64,000 nucleotides of DNA from Patiriisocius sp047730165 (GTDB lineage Bacteria; Bacteroidota; Bacteroidia; Flavobacteriales; Flavobacteriaceae), in contig NZ_CP159834.1 of NCBI RefSeq assembly GCF_047730165.1, positions 2,859,958 to 2,923,957 of the forward strand. Reading direction: 5' to 3'. The position numbers and the translations under genes were made by a program. Below, piece by piece: positions 55,185 to 63,950 of the stretch (positions within the stretch are counted from its first letter, which is position 1; each line of letters begins with the position of its first letter). The notes below the pieces were generated by a model, which saw only the letters and a list, made by a program, of their open reading frames with translations, had not been told where the DNA came from and did no database searches.

Positions 55185-56060
55185 TTAAAACTGCGCAATA
55201 AACGTATTAATTTCGTTTCTTAAATCGGCGCTAACACCTACTAACGGTAACCTTACCGTATCACCACAAATATTGAGTTCACTAAAGACTGCTTTGATTC
55301 CTGCAGGATTTCCTTCTGCAAAAATATAGTCAATGGCAGGAGCAATTTTATAATGAATATCGTATGCTTCATCCACTTTGCGCTCTAGTCCTAATCGAAC
55401 CATTTTTGAAAATGCTGCCGGGAACCCCTCTCCAATGACAGAAATAACACCAGCACCTCCCGCAAGCACCATAGGCAGGGTGATCATATCATCACCGCTA
55501 ATCACTAAAAAATCTTGAGGACATTGTGCTATTAATTCCATCGCCTGTACTATATCTCCTTTAGCTTCTTTTATTGCTACGATGTTCTTATGTGCTTTCG
55601 CGAGTCTTGCTACAGTGGCAGGCAACATATTTGAAGCCGTTCTACCCGGAACATTATAAAGAATTATTGGTTTGCGCGTTGCTTTTGCAATGGCATTGAA
55701 ATGTTGGTAAATCCCCTCTTGTGTAGGTTTATTATACATTGGCGATACCGAGAGAATTGCTGTAAACACATCTAAATTTCGGGCCTGCACTTCTTCTATT
55801 ACGGCTTGTGTATTATTACCACCTATCCCTAAAACCAGTGGTAACCTTCCATCGTTTTCTTGCACAATGGTGTCAATTACTAATTGTTTCTCCTTATCTG
55901 TTAGTGTAGCGTTTTCAGCGGTTGTCCCTAAAATCACTAGATAATCAATACCGTTTGAGATATTAAAATCTACTACTCTTTTTAATCCATCAACATCGAC
56001 AGAAAAATCATCATTAAATGGCGTGATGAGCGCGACTCCAGTTCCTATTAATTGTTTCAT
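55185..56060 (-). CDS. dapA: 4-hydroxy-tetrahydrodipicolinate synthase
   Basis: A 291-residue TIM-barrel lyase that makes the first committed lysine/diaminopimelate intermediate from pyruvate and aspartate semialdehyde. GTGVALITPFNDD and ILGTTAENATLTDKEK mark the start, the active tyrosine is in ILYNVPGRT and the Schiff-base lysine in IVAIKEAKGD. Starts 23 bases after the DUF6913-like gene. Confidence 0.97.
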   Translation of the reverse strand: MKQLIGTGVALITPFNDDFSVDVDGLKRVVDFNISNGIDYLVILGTTAENATLTDKEKQLVIDTIVQENDGRLPLVLGIGGNNTQAVIEEVQARNLDVFTAILSVSPMYNKPTQEGIYQHFNAIAKATRKPIILYNVPGRTASNMLPATVARLAKAHKNIVAIKEAKGDIVQAMELIAQCPQDFLVISGDDMITLPMVLAGGAGVISVIGEGFPAAFSKMVRLGLERKVDEAYDIHYKIAPAIDYIFAEGNPAGIKAVFSELNICGDTVRLPLVGVSADLRNEINTFIAQF

Positions 56061-56083
56061 ATAAAATTCCGTTCGGGATGATT

Positions 56084-56599
56084 TTAATTTACTTTTCCTA
56101 ACACGTGTAAATATGTTTTTAACTCCTTTTCTAAAGATATCGTATTTGATTTCTGAACTTGTATCTGCAAATCAAAGAGTCTTAAGTCACTTGCCGCTAA
56201 TCCTACTTTAAATCGAGCATCACTCTCTGATATTAAAAAATCAAGATAAGGCTGCGCTCCGTTATAATAACCTATTAAAACATCAAACGGTTCTTTTGTA
56301 AACCGCACTGCATTTACGTTATCAATAGTGCCGCGCCAACTTATTTGTTTACGGTGTAAATGATCAACCTTAAGTTTTGTATTTCTTTTAAACTTATGAA
56401 ACGTCAACACCTTGCAATTATCATCTTCTATTCCTAACGACGACGACAGCTTGCGAAGCGTTTCAATTGCTGTAACATCATTTTCATCCATAATGAATCC
56501 GATAGTCTCCAATCTAGAATGAAGCTGAGACATATCTCTTTTCTTGAGATTTTTCTCTAGCTTTTTCTTTAGTAATTTTAATTTGAAGTTTGTCAACAT
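56084..56599 (-). CDS. DUF6913-like protein of unknown function
   Basis: A 171-residue protein without signal or membrane segment. The N terminus is a basic helix (NFKLKLLKKKLEKNLKKRDM), the rest alpha/beta: TIGFIMDENDVTAIETLRKL, CKVLTFHKFKR, PFDVLIGYYNGAQPYLDFLI, YLHVLGK. It is regularly found between ligA and dapA in Flavobacteriaceae; the DUF6913 label is from memory. Role unknown. A -7 box TATCTTTG lies at 56614-56621, in the ligA end. Confidence 0.75.
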   Translation of the reverse strand: MLTNFKLKLLKKKLEKNLKKRDMSQLHSRLETIGFIMDENDVTAIETLRKLSSSLGIEDDNCKVLTFHKFKRNTKLKVDHLHRKQISWRGTIDNVNAVRFTKEPFDVLIGYYNGAQPYLDFLISESDARFKVGLAASDLRLFDLQIQVQKSNTISLEKELKTYLHVLGKVN

Positions 56600-56626
56600 A
56601 ATACATGCGGTTGCAAAGATATTTTA

Positions 56627-58660
56627 TTAATTGGCAATCATAGAAAGAAAATCGTCTTCCGAAATAATAGGCACCCCAAGATCTTCAGCTTTCGTTCTTT
56701 TACTTGGACCCATACTATCACCAGCGACTACGTACCTTGTCTTTTTTGAGATACTTCCAGAAACTTTTCCTCCGTTATCTTCAATTAACTTTTTTAAATC
56801 TGTTCTAGAAACTTTTGTAAACACTCCCGAAACAACAAAAATAGCTCCCGACAACTTATCTGTCTGCCCTGCTAATTCCTCTTTAGAAATTGCTAATTGC
56901 ACTCCATAATTGCGCAGTCGTTCTATAACCTCACGATGGGTCTCGCCTTGTGGTATTTCAGAAAAAAGATCTTGCGTTGGGGTTTTAAAAAAGGCAATAA
57001 CACTTTCTGCGATTCTGTCTCCTATTTCATCAACGGTAATCAACACTTCAAAAGTGGCCTCCATTAACGCATCAATACTTTTAAAATGCTTGGCTAGTTT
57101 TTTTGCTACCGTCTCCCCTACAAAACGAATACCCAAAGCAAACAAAACACGCTCAAAAGCAATTTCTTTTGACTTCATCACTCCTTCTACCAGATTTTCT
57201 GCACTTTTCTGCGCCATGCGCTCTAGTGGTAAAATAGCATCTGCAGTCAAAATATATAAATCTGCATAATTTTTAATGAGCCCGGCATTGACCAATAACG
57301 CAACTGTCTCACCCCCTAGCCCTTCAATATCCATCGCCTTTCTAGAAATGAAATGCTGGATCCTACCAATAATCTGGGTTGGGCACCCTTTTTCATTCGG
57401 GCAAAAATGTTTTGCATCACCATCCGTTCGCACAAGCTCTGTTTTACAATCTGGACATTGCACTATATACCTAGTTGGCTGAGAGTCCGCTGATCTTGCT
57501 TCAAAATTGACACCAATGATTTTTGGAATAATCTCACCGCCTTTTTCTACGTACACTGTATCTCCTACTCTAATATCTAGTTTTTCTATCTGATCTGCAT
57601 TATGCAAGGACGCTCTTTTCACAGTAGTTCCGGCTAGCTCAACTGGAGCTAGATTCGCAACAGGTGTTATCGCTCCTGTTCGCCCTACTTGATAAGTAAT
57701 TTCTTCAAGAATTGTAGAAACTTGCTCTGCCTTAAACTTGTATGCCATCGCCCAACGTGGTGCTTTTGCAGTATAACCCAACTCTTCCTGCTGCTGCAAG
57801 TTATTAACCTTTACCACAACACCGTCCGTTTCATACGGTAAGTCGTGACGATGTACGTCCCAATAATTAATAAAATCTAGCACGGAATCAATGGAGGTCG
57901 CCATCTTTGCCACTGGCGGCACTTTAAAACCCCACTCACTTGCTTTTTGTAATCCTTCCATTTGGGTAGTAACAGGCAGTTTATCCCCCACTAAACTATA
58001 AAGCAAACATTCCAAAGGCCGTCTCGCGACCTCTGCGCTATCCTGCAATTTTAAACTTCCAGAAGCAGTGTTTCTAGGATTACGATATGGCTCCTCACCT
58101 GCTGAAATACGGTCTTCGTTCATTGCGTTAAAGCCATCAAATGGCAGTACGATTTCGCCCCTAATCTCGAATAAATCTGGATAATCACCTCTTAATTGTA
58201 ATGGTACAGACTTAATTGTCTTCACATTAGCTGTGACATTGTCTCCTTGCAACCCATCTCCTCTTGTTAAAGCCCTTACTAACAATCCTTTCTCATAAGT
58301 CAAACTCATAGATGCGCCATCATACTTGAGCTCACAAGTATAAATAACATCACCATCTACCATCTTTTTGATACGCGTTTCCCAGTCCTCAAGGTCTTCT
58401 TTAGAATAACTATTATCAAGGGAGTACATTCTAAATGTATGCGGTACGGTCTCAAAATTTTTAGTGACTTCACCTCCCACTCTCTGTGTGGGCGAAGTAG
58501 GATCATAGAATGCAGGGTTGGCGTCTTCCAGTTCTTTCAACTCTTTTAACAAGACATCAAAATCATAATCAGAAATGGTCGCATTATCAAGCACATAATA
58601 CTTATGGTTATGTTCTCGCAATTCATTTCTAAGGTTATTTATGTGTCCTTCTATATCCAT
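56627..58660 (-). CDS. ligA: NAD-dependent DNA ligase
   Basis: A 677-residue ligase for replication and repair. ATG 58660 gives MDIEGHINNLRNELREHNHK; 16 residues upstream are rejected because the promoter lies there. Order: Ia domain with YYVLDN, adenylation domain with catalytic lysine in CELKYDGASM, OB domain (TGAITPVANLAPVELAGTTV), zinc finger with four cysteines (CPDCKTEL ... FCPNEKGCP), helix-hairpin-helix region and BRCT domain from about 600. Full length. Confidence 0.98.
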   Translation of the reverse strand: MDIEGHINNLRNELREHNHKYYVLDNATISDYDFDVLLKELKELEDANPAFYDPTSPTQRVGGEVTKNFETVPHTFRMYSLDNSYSKEDLEDWETRIKKMVDGDVIYTCELKYDGASMSLTYEKGLLVRALTRGDGLQGDNVTANVKTIKSVPLQLRGDYPDLFEIRGEIVLPFDGFNAMNEDRISAGEEPYRNPRNTASGSLKLQDSAEVARRPLECLLYSLVGDKLPVTTQMEGLQKASEWGFKVPPVAKMATSIDSVLDFINYWDVHRHDLPYETDGVVVKVNNLQQQEELGYTAKAPRWAMAYKFKAEQVSTILEEITYQVGRTGAITPVANLAPVELAGTTVKRASLHNADQIEKLDIRVGDTVYVEKGGEIIPKIIGVNFEARSADSQPTRYIVQCPDCKTELVRTDGDAKHFCPNEKGCPTQIIGRIQHFISRKAMDIEGLGGETVALLVNAGLIKNYADLYILTADAILPLERMAQKSAENLVEGVMKSKEIAFERVLFALGIRFVGETVAKKLAKHFKSIDALMEATFEVLITVDEIGDRIAESVIAFFKTPTQDLFSEIPQGETHREVIERLRNYGVQLAISKEELAGQTDKLSGAIFVVSGVFTKVSRTDLKKLIEDNGGKVSGSISKKTRYVVAGDSMGPSKRTKAEDLGVPIISEDDFLSMIAN

Positions 58661-58664
58661 AAGA

Positions 58665-58692
58665 CAAATATAAAGTTCATAATTAAAATCAA
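58665..58692 (-). promoter_or_regulatory. Promoter of ligA
   Basis: Minus strand: TTG at 58692-58690, 17-base spacer, TATATTTG at 58672-58665; it ends 4 bases before the ATG, so the transcript would be almost leaderless. Confidence 0.68.
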
Positions 58693-58722
58693 GGGTTATT
58701 AAGCACATAGAATATTAACAAA

Positions 58723-58748
58723 AAAGGCTTCCATTTCTGGAAGCCTTT
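58723..58748. terminator. Strong intrinsic terminator
   Basis: AAAGGCTTCC (58723-58732) and GGAAGCCTTT (58739-58748) form a perfect 10-bp stem with a 6-base loop; T6 follows on the minus strand. It is placed 20 bases behind the T9SS sorting-domain remnant, whose terminator it probably was. Confidence 0.88.
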
Positions 58749-58768
58749 GTGAAATAAACTCTACAGTA

Positions 58769-58979
58769 TTATTTTTTAAAAAATCGATTTACCACTATAA
58801 AACCGTTACTCGCAAAACGCACAAAGCACATTACTGAAGCTAGCTCTGAAATATCTAATGACATTCTATTACTAACCTCTGTAATAGAACTAACTGATTG
58901 ACCAAAGTTATACACATACGCTGGCTCTAAAAATTAAAATATGGTCATTAAAACTTCGAGAAAACACTATACTATTTCC
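58769..58979 (-). pseudogene. Orphan remnant of a T9SS C-terminal sorting domain
   Basis: Minus strand, ending at TAA 58769-58771: a 53-residue open end with YNFGQSVSSITEVSNRMSL, then DISELASVMCFVRFAS and VVNRFFKK. This is the pattern of a T9SS type A sorting domain (intact form YNxLGQ ... LDISxLxxGxYFVR ... KKxxKK). Just upstream, in a frame shifted by one, SIVFSRSFNDHILI matches the preceding block (FSPNPxNDHLxI) with the two prolines lost. No catalytic or binding region, signal peptide or start is present upstream before the LOG gene end, so only the tail of a former secreted protein is left. Conserved glycine and tyrosine have become V and C. Confidence 0.7.
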
Positions 58980-59001
58980 GCTTAAAGGATTTAATGATAG
59001 C

Positions 59002-59592
59002 TTAAGTCCGTTTTTCACTTAACCATTTTGGCACTGAAGGAGCCTCAAAGGCTTTCATTTTATTGAGAAGACTTTCAATTTCTGTGTCTACTATTAAAAG
59101 TGACTGGTTTTCTTTATTTAATAACTGTGTGTCCACCATTTTCTGAAGCTGTGCAACCAGTGGATCAAAATATCCATTAATATTAAGGAGACCGATGGGT
59201 TTTTTATGCAAGCCAAGTTGCTGCCACGTGAGCACCTCAAAAAGTTCTTCTAACGTCCCAAAACCTCCAGGTAAGGTGATAAAACCGTCACTTACTTCTT
59301 GCATCATTAACTTACGCTCGTGCATATTTTCTGTGGTATGAAGCTCCGTTAATCCTTTATGAACAACCTCTTTCACTTTTAAAAACTGAGGGATGATTCC
59401 TATAACTTTCCCGTGCAAATCGAGCATTTTTTGCGCAATGGCCCCCATCACACCTATTTTTGCTGCACCATAGACTAAGGTGATATCACGCGCTACAAAG
59501 GCATTCCCCAAAGCGACGGCGGCAGTTGTAATTTTATCGTCATTACCATCACTGCTTCCGCAGAAAACACATATTTTATGCAACTTATTCAT
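59002..59592 (-). CDS. LOG-family (TIGR00730) nucleotide phosphoribohydrolase-like protein
   Basis: A 196-residue Rossmann-fold protein. ICVFCGSSDGNDD starts it, and the family motif PGGFGTLEELFEVLTWQQLG (PGGxGTxxE) with the preceding MHERKLMMQ segment is complete. Family members release cytokinin-type bases from nucleoside 5'-monophosphates or act on AMP/IMP. Its start overlaps the prmC end by 4 bases. Confidence 0.93.
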   Translation of the reverse strand: MNKLHKICVFCGSSDGNDDKITTAAVALGNAFVARDITLVYGAAKIGVMGAIAQKMLDLHGKVIGIIPQFLKVKEVVHKGLTELHTTENMHERKLMMQEVSDGFITLPGGFGTLEELFEVLTWQQLGLHKKPIGLLNINGYFDPLVAQLQKMVDTQLLNKENQSLLIVDTEIESLLNKMKAFEAPSVPKWLSEKRT

Positions 59593-60437
59593 AACGATGC
59601 CCGCATCATTCGGTCTTTGCCGTAGATGTCTTTTTTAATACTACAGTTTTTAAATCCGAGGTACGTAATAAGCTCGGTCATTTCTGCCCCCAAGTATTCA
59701 TTAATTTCAAAATACAAAAACCCACCTTCCTTTAAATTTTTACGCGCTAATTGCGCTATTCTTCTATAAAAAACCAAGGGGTCATTATCACTCACAAACA
59801 AGGCAGTTTCCGGTTCGTGAACCAGCACATTCTTTTGCATCATCTTCTTTTCTAGATTCCGCACATAGGGCGGGTTTGAAACGATGATATCATAGGATGC
59901 GGCTACTGCTTCCGAAGTTAGAATATCCCGCTGTACAAAGTCAACTTCTACTATATTTTTTTTAGCATTTTCTCGCGCTACCTCAAGTGCACCTTTGGAA
60001 ATATCTAGGGCGGACACTTTTGCATTTTCAAGTTCCTTTGCTAAAGAGATCGCGATACAGCCGCTCCCCGTCCCAATGTCTAGAATATGTATTTCTGAAC
60101 TGTTATTTTTTTGATCTGCCAGAATCCACGCGACTAACTCTTCGGTTTCTGGGCGCGGGATGAGGGTATGTTTATTTACTTTAAAGGGGTGTCCAAAAAA
60201 TTCAGTTTTCCCAAGAATGTACTGTATTGGCTCGCTCCTCTGCAGTTTCTGCAGTGCTTCAACAAAAAGTGGCTCTTTTGCTTCAGTAAAATCTTCAGCA
60301 TCTTTTTGATGAGTTTCAAATTTAGTCAGCCCAAAATGATGTTCCGTGAGCAAATAAAAGAAAGAACTTATTTCTTCCTGGGGATAGTGGTTGCTTAATA
60401 TTTTGGCGAAAGCCAAACGTTGCTCTTTAAAAGTCAT
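59589..60437 (-). CDS. prmC: Peptide chain release factor N5-glutamine methyltransferase
   Basis: A 282-residue SAM-dependent enzyme that methylates the GGQ glutamine of release factors. An N-terminal helical domain (1-80) is followed by the methyltransferase fold: LIPRPETEELVAWIL, ILDIGTGSGCIAISLAKEL (motif I), and the catalytic NPPYV in DIIVSNPPYVRNLEK. Directly abuts the GNAT gene upstream (no spacer), so the order GNAT-prmC-LOG is one operon. Confidence 0.96.
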   Translation of the reverse strand: MTFKEQRLAFAKILSNHYPQEEISSFFYLLTEHHFGLTKFETHQKDAEDFTEAKEPLFVEALQKLQRSEPIQYILGKTEFFGHPFKVNKHTLIPRPETEELVAWILADQKNNSSEIHILDIGTGSGCIAISLAKELENAKVSALDISKGALEVARENAKKNIVEVDFVQRDILTSEAVAASYDIIVSNPPYVRNLEKKMMQKNVLVHEPETALFVSDNDPLVFYRRIAQLARKNLKEGGFLYFEINEYLGAEMTELITYLGFKNCSIKKDIYGKDRMMRASL

Positions 60438-60923
60438 TTACAGTATTTTTAGCATTTGTACGGGACAAGAAAAATGACCCGTATCGCCCAATGGTCCATC
60501 TATGTAATCAAACCCCTTTTTCTTGTATAAGGCTTGTGCCGCTTTCATATACGTCATAGTTTCGAGATAGCATTTATCAAATTTAAAAGCGGTTGCTTCC
60601 ACGATACATTTTTGAAGCATGGTACTACCTAATCTTCGGCCACGCGCGACTTCTAAGAAATACATTTTTTGAAGTTCGCAGACATTGCCGTCATAATTCT
60701 CTAATTGTGCGATGCCAGCACCGCCTATTAATACGCCATTATCTTCTACCACAAAATAGATGGCTCGATCTACATTGTATGCTTGATATATATCATCAAG
60801 CGCCTTATCCGCATATGCCGTACCTACTTTAGGCACGCCCAGATCTACCAACACCTTGCGGATTAGGGCAGCAATTTGCTCATTATCTTTTTTCTCAATA
60901 GGACGGATAATTACTTCGCTCAT
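60438..60923 (-). CDS. GNAT N-acetyltransferase
   Basis: A 161-residue acetyltransferase. ATG 60923 gives MSEVIIRPIEKKDNEQIAAL; the 24-residue upstream reading runs into the divergent ribD gene and is rejected. ELQKMYFLEVARGRRLGSTM contains the acetyl-CoA loop (RGxxLGxxL), and YLETMTYMKAAQALYKKKGF is the usual end. Substrate unknown. First gene of the prmC operon. Confidence 0.9.
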   Translation of the reverse strand: MSEVIIRPIEKKDNEQIAALIRKVLVDLGVPKVGTAYADKALDDIYQAYNVDRAIYFVVEDNGVLIGGAGIAQLENYDGNVCELQKMYFLEVARGRRLGSTMLQKCIVEATAFKFDKCYLETMTYMKAAQALYKKKGFDYIDGPLGDTGHFSCPVQMLKIL

Positions 60924-60949
60924 AGTAGTACTTATTGTATTTTTAAACC

Positions 60950-61993
60950 GTGAATTTACAGCAAAAATACATGTTCCGTTGCATACAGCTTGCAAAAAAT
61001 GGATTGGGCACCACGTATCCTAATCCGCTAGTGGGGAGCGTGCTCGTCGTAGCCGATAAAATTATAGGAGAAGGCTGGCATCTAGAAGCTGGAAAAGCCC
61101 ATGCAGAAGTCAACGCCATCAATAGTGTGGTAGACGAATCGTTACTTGAAAAAGCAACAATTTATGTGAGCCTTGAGCCATGCAGCCATTATGGGAAGAC
61201 CCCTCCTTGTGCAGATTTAATCATTGCAAAGGGGATTAAAAATGTAGTTGTAGGCAGCACAGACCCAAACCCAAAAGTGGCGGGCAAAGGGATTATAAAA
61301 TTGATGAAGGCCGGATGCAAAGTGAGTGTGGGTGTGCTCGAAAAAGAATGTGACGCACTGAACAAACGATTTTTTACATTTCAAAACAAAAGGCGTCCTT
61401 TTATATTTCTGAAATGGGCCGAATCTCAAGACGGTTATATCGCACCAAAATCTCGTGATAAGCAAGCACCTGCTTGGATCACAAATACCGAGTCTAGACA
61501 GCGCGTGCATCAAATGAGAGCAGAAGAACAATCGATTCTTGTAGGCACAAACACCGTGTTTGAAGACAATCCTAGCCTTACGACTAGAGAAGCTGAAGGC
61601 TCAAACCCTACTCGAGTGGTACTAGACAGACAATTGAGAATTTCCGCTTGGGCTGCGGTATTAGACGGGGCTGTTAAGACCATTGTGATTACCGAAACCA
61701 CAGGAACACCAATTGATAACGTGGTATATGAGTGTATTGATTTTGACACACCCATTGCCTCTCAAGTTTGCGATGTACTATTTCGTCATGACATACAGAG
61801 CGTGATAATTGAAGGAGGTTCGCAAACACTGCAAACATTTATCGATGCAGGTCTTTGGGACGAAGCACATATTTACAAAGGGACCGGTTCTTTTTCTGAA
61901 GGATTAAGAGCTCCAAGTATTCAAGGACAGAATATTTCAGAAGAAAAAATTAAAAACGACCGTCTCACGATTCTAAAAAATAAAGAACTTTGA
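60950..61993 (+). CDS. ribD: Bifunctional riboflavin deaminase/reductase
   Basis: A 347-residue enzyme for two steps of riboflavin synthesis. The deaminase half (1-145) has the zinc motif HAEVNAINSV and PCSHYGKTPPCADLII; the reductase half (about 150-347) has FIFLKWAESQDGYIAP, RAEEQSILVGTNTVFEDNP and VIIEGGSQTLQTFIDAGLWD. The start is GTG 60950 (NLQQKYMFRCIQLAKNG); ATG 60971 would still keep most of the domain but loses the first helix. No FMN riboswitch fits in the 26 bases to the divergent GNAT start. The stop overlaps the transporter start (TTGA). Confidence 0.96.
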   Translation: MNLQQKYMFRCIQLAKNGLGTTYPNPLVGSVLVVADKIIGEGWHLEAGKAHAEVNAINSVVDESLLEKATIYVSLEPCSHYGKTPPCADLIIAKGIKNVVVGSTDPNPKVAGKGIIKLMKAGCKVSVGVLEKECDALNKRFFTFQNKRRPFIFLKWAESQDGYIAPKSRDKQAPAWITNTESRQRVHQMRAEEQSILVGTNTVFEDNPSLTTREAEGSNPTRVVLDRQLRISAWAAVLDGAVKTIVITETTGTPIDNVVYECIDFDTPIASQVCDVLFRHDIQSVIIEGGSQTLQTFIDAGLWDEAHIYKGTGSFSEGLRAPSIQGQNISEEKIKNDRLTILKNKEL

Positions 61994-62862
61994 TTTATTT
62001 AATTCTGAGCATTCTTGCCTCAACATTGATTTTTGTCATTTTCAAGCTCTTTGAGAAATACGACATTAACATACTACACGCGATTATCACAAATTATGTC
62101 ATCGCATGTTTCTGCGGAATTGCATCATATAAAGGCGATGCGGGCATTAGCGATATTCCTTCATTCCCTTGGTTTTATTACACCATAGCACTCGGCGCTT
62201 TATTTATTTTAATCTTTAATTTAATGGCGCGAACTACACAAAAAAGAGGACTTGCGGTGGTATCTGTAGCAACAAAAATGAGCGTAGTACTCCCCGTTAT
62301 TTTTGGGCTTATCTATTACCAGGAATCTTTGGGTATATATAAAGGTATAGGAATACTACTTGCAATCGTCGCCGTCTACCTTGCCTCTATGAAGTCTAAG
62401 AATGGCTTAACCATAAAACCATCAAATCTACTTTTACCGCTTTTAGTTTTTTTAGGTAGCGGAACCATAGACACCAGCATTAAATACTTAGAAGAACAAT
62501 TTGTGACGCTAGAAGACATTCCACTATTTTCTGCGACCATATTTGCAGCAGCGTTTTTTATAGGACTGATGGTTTTAATGTTTGAGAAATTACAAGGGCG
62601 TTTTACCTTTAGCTTTAAAAACATTGTGGCGGGGGTTCTTTTAGGAGTGCCCAATTATTTCTCTATATACTTCTTAGTAAAAGCCCTACGAAGCGATTTA
62701 CTAGAAAGCTCTGGTATTTTTACGGTGAATAATGTTGCGATTGTTATGGCATCCACCTTTGTGGGGATTATAGTATTTAGAGAACGTCTGTTGTTTAAAA
62801 ACTGGATTGGGATCGCACTTGCCATCATCAGTATTTTTCTTGTAACATTTGAAACTTGGTAA
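61990..62862 (+). CDS. EamA/DMT-superfamily transporter
   Basis: A 290-residue membrane protein with about ten helices: IYLILSILASTLIFVIFKLF (1), a second at about 31-48, then further spans around 65-85, 93-110, 115-133, 145-160, 180-200, 210-232, 240-260 and 265-285 (GIALAIISIFLVTFETW). The two-repeat EamA pattern is visible. The start is a TTG overlapping the ribD stop by 4 bases, typical for translational coupling. Location behind ribD raises the possibility of flavin export or import, but the family carries many substrates. Confidence 0.85.
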   Translation: MIYLILSILASTLIFVIFKLFEKYDINILHAIITNYVIACFCGIASYKGDAGISDIPSFPWFYYTIALGALFILIFNLMARTTQKRGLAVVSVATKMSVVLPVIFGLIYYQESLGIYKGIGILLAIVAVYLASMKSKNGLTIKPSNLLLPLLVFLGSGTIDTSIKYLEEQFVTLEDIPLFSATIFAAAFFIGLMVLMFEKLQGRFTFSFKNIVAGVLLGVPNYFSIYFLVKALRSDLLESSGIFTVNNVAIVMASTFVGIIVFRERLLFKNWIGIALAIISIFLVTFETW

Positions 62863-63473
62863 TGGAAGAAACTCGCGATACATATCACACGATTACAAAA
62901 CCTTCACCAGAAACACTTTTCAAAGAAAGAGGTAGCAAGTTCTTTAACTATGCATTCCCTGTGAAAGATGAGGATGACATAAAAAATGCGATAGAGTCTT
63001 TAAAAAAAAAACATCATACAGCGGGTCATTTTTGCTATGCTTGGCAACTAGGACAGCGCTATGAATCCTACAGAGCCAATGATGACGGCGAACCCAATAA
63101 CAGCGCAGGGATGCCCATCTACGGTCAGCTTCAAGCTTTTGATCTTACTAACACACTTGTGGTGGTGGTACGTTATTTTGGAGGAACAAAACTGGGTGTG
63201 GGTGGTTTAATTCAAGCCTATAAACTGGGAGCCCAATTGGCATTAGAATCAGCTAAAATTATAAAGCGAACCATCAATCAAAACTTTCAAATCAAATTTG
63301 ACTATCCAGAAATGAATGCAGTAATGCGCATTATTAAAGATGAGGGACTACATATCGTTTCTCAAAAAATGGAATTAGATTGTTTGATCGTAATTTCAGT
63401 TCGACTAAAGCACGCAGATCGTGTTTTTAACACACTCCATCAACTTCATAAAATTAAGGTTAAAAAGATCTAA
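62862..63473 (+). CDS. YigZ/IMPACT family protein
   Basis: A 203-residue protein; ATG 62862 overlaps the transporter stop by one base (TAATG). The N-terminal IMPACT domain shows ERGSKFFNYAFPVKDEDDIK, HTAGHFCYAWQLG, ANDDGEPNNSAGMPIYGQL and VVVRYFGGTKLGVGGLIQAY; the C-terminal DUF1949-like part is ferredoxin-like. The family is tied to translation or ribosome-bound factors but has no established reaction in bacteria. Last gene of the ribD operon. Confidence 0.93.
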   Translation: MEETRDTYHTITKPSPETLFKERGSKFFNYAFPVKDEDDIKNAIESLKKKHHTAGHFCYAWQLGQRYESYRANDDGEPNNSAGMPIYGQLQAFDLTNTLVVVVRYFGGTKLGVGGLIQAYKLGAQLALESAKIIKRTINQNFQIKFDYPEMNAVMRIIKDEGLHIVSQKMELDCLIVISVRLKHADRVFNTLHQLHKIKVKKI

Positions 63474-63498
63474 TAATAGTCATGCTTGTTCATAACAG

Positions 63499-63894
63499 TT
63501 ATCCTATTTTTTCGATAAGATATTGAGGTGCTTTCATAAGCTTATTTGTCTTACTGTTAATAAAGACTAAAGTGGTTTCCGCAGCGACTAAAATGCTACC
63601 ATCTTTGTTCTTAATTTCGTAATCAAATTCTATCCGATATGTCGGAATTTTCCTAAGTGTCGTTGTAACGGTTAATTCATCGTCGTAGCGCGCAGATTGC
63701 TTATAATTTATACTAAGGTTTACTACGGGAAGCATCACCCCGTTTGCTTCCATCCATTTATAGGAAAAGCCCATTTCTCTTAACCATTCGGTTCTTCCTA
63801 GTTCTAAATACTGAGCATAATTTCCGTGGTATACCACGCCCATCTTATCGGTTTCACCATAACGTACTCTAAAGGAAAATGTAGTTTTTTTCAA
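63499..63894 (-). CDS. YbgC-type acyl-CoA thioesterase
   Basis: A 131-residue single hotdog-fold thioesterase of the 4-hydroxybenzoyl-CoA/YbgC group. FRVRYGETDKMGVVYHGNYA holds the conserved D/H site (YxETDxMGVVYHxNY) and the helix EWLREMGFSYK follows; TTTLRKIPTYRIEFDYEI is the central strand pair. Converges with the YigZ gene, 25 bases away. In many Flavobacteria this gene neighbours dnaA, but dnaA is not in the window. Confidence 0.93.
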   Translation of the reverse strand: MKKTTFSFRVRYGETDKMGVVYHGNYAQYLELGRTEWLREMGFSYKWMEANGVMLPVVNLSINYKQSARYDDELTVTTTLRKIPTYRIEFDYEIKNKDGSILVAAETTLVFINSKTNKLMKAPQYLIEKIG

Positions 63895-63950
63895 AATATA
63901 TTTTATTTAAAAGGGGTTCGTTTTTAAAATTCACTAAATACTTAAACAGT

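Noticed and set aside
60924..60949. FMN riboswitch in front of ribD
   Set aside because: Only 26 bases are available and none of the conserved RFN-element segments is present.
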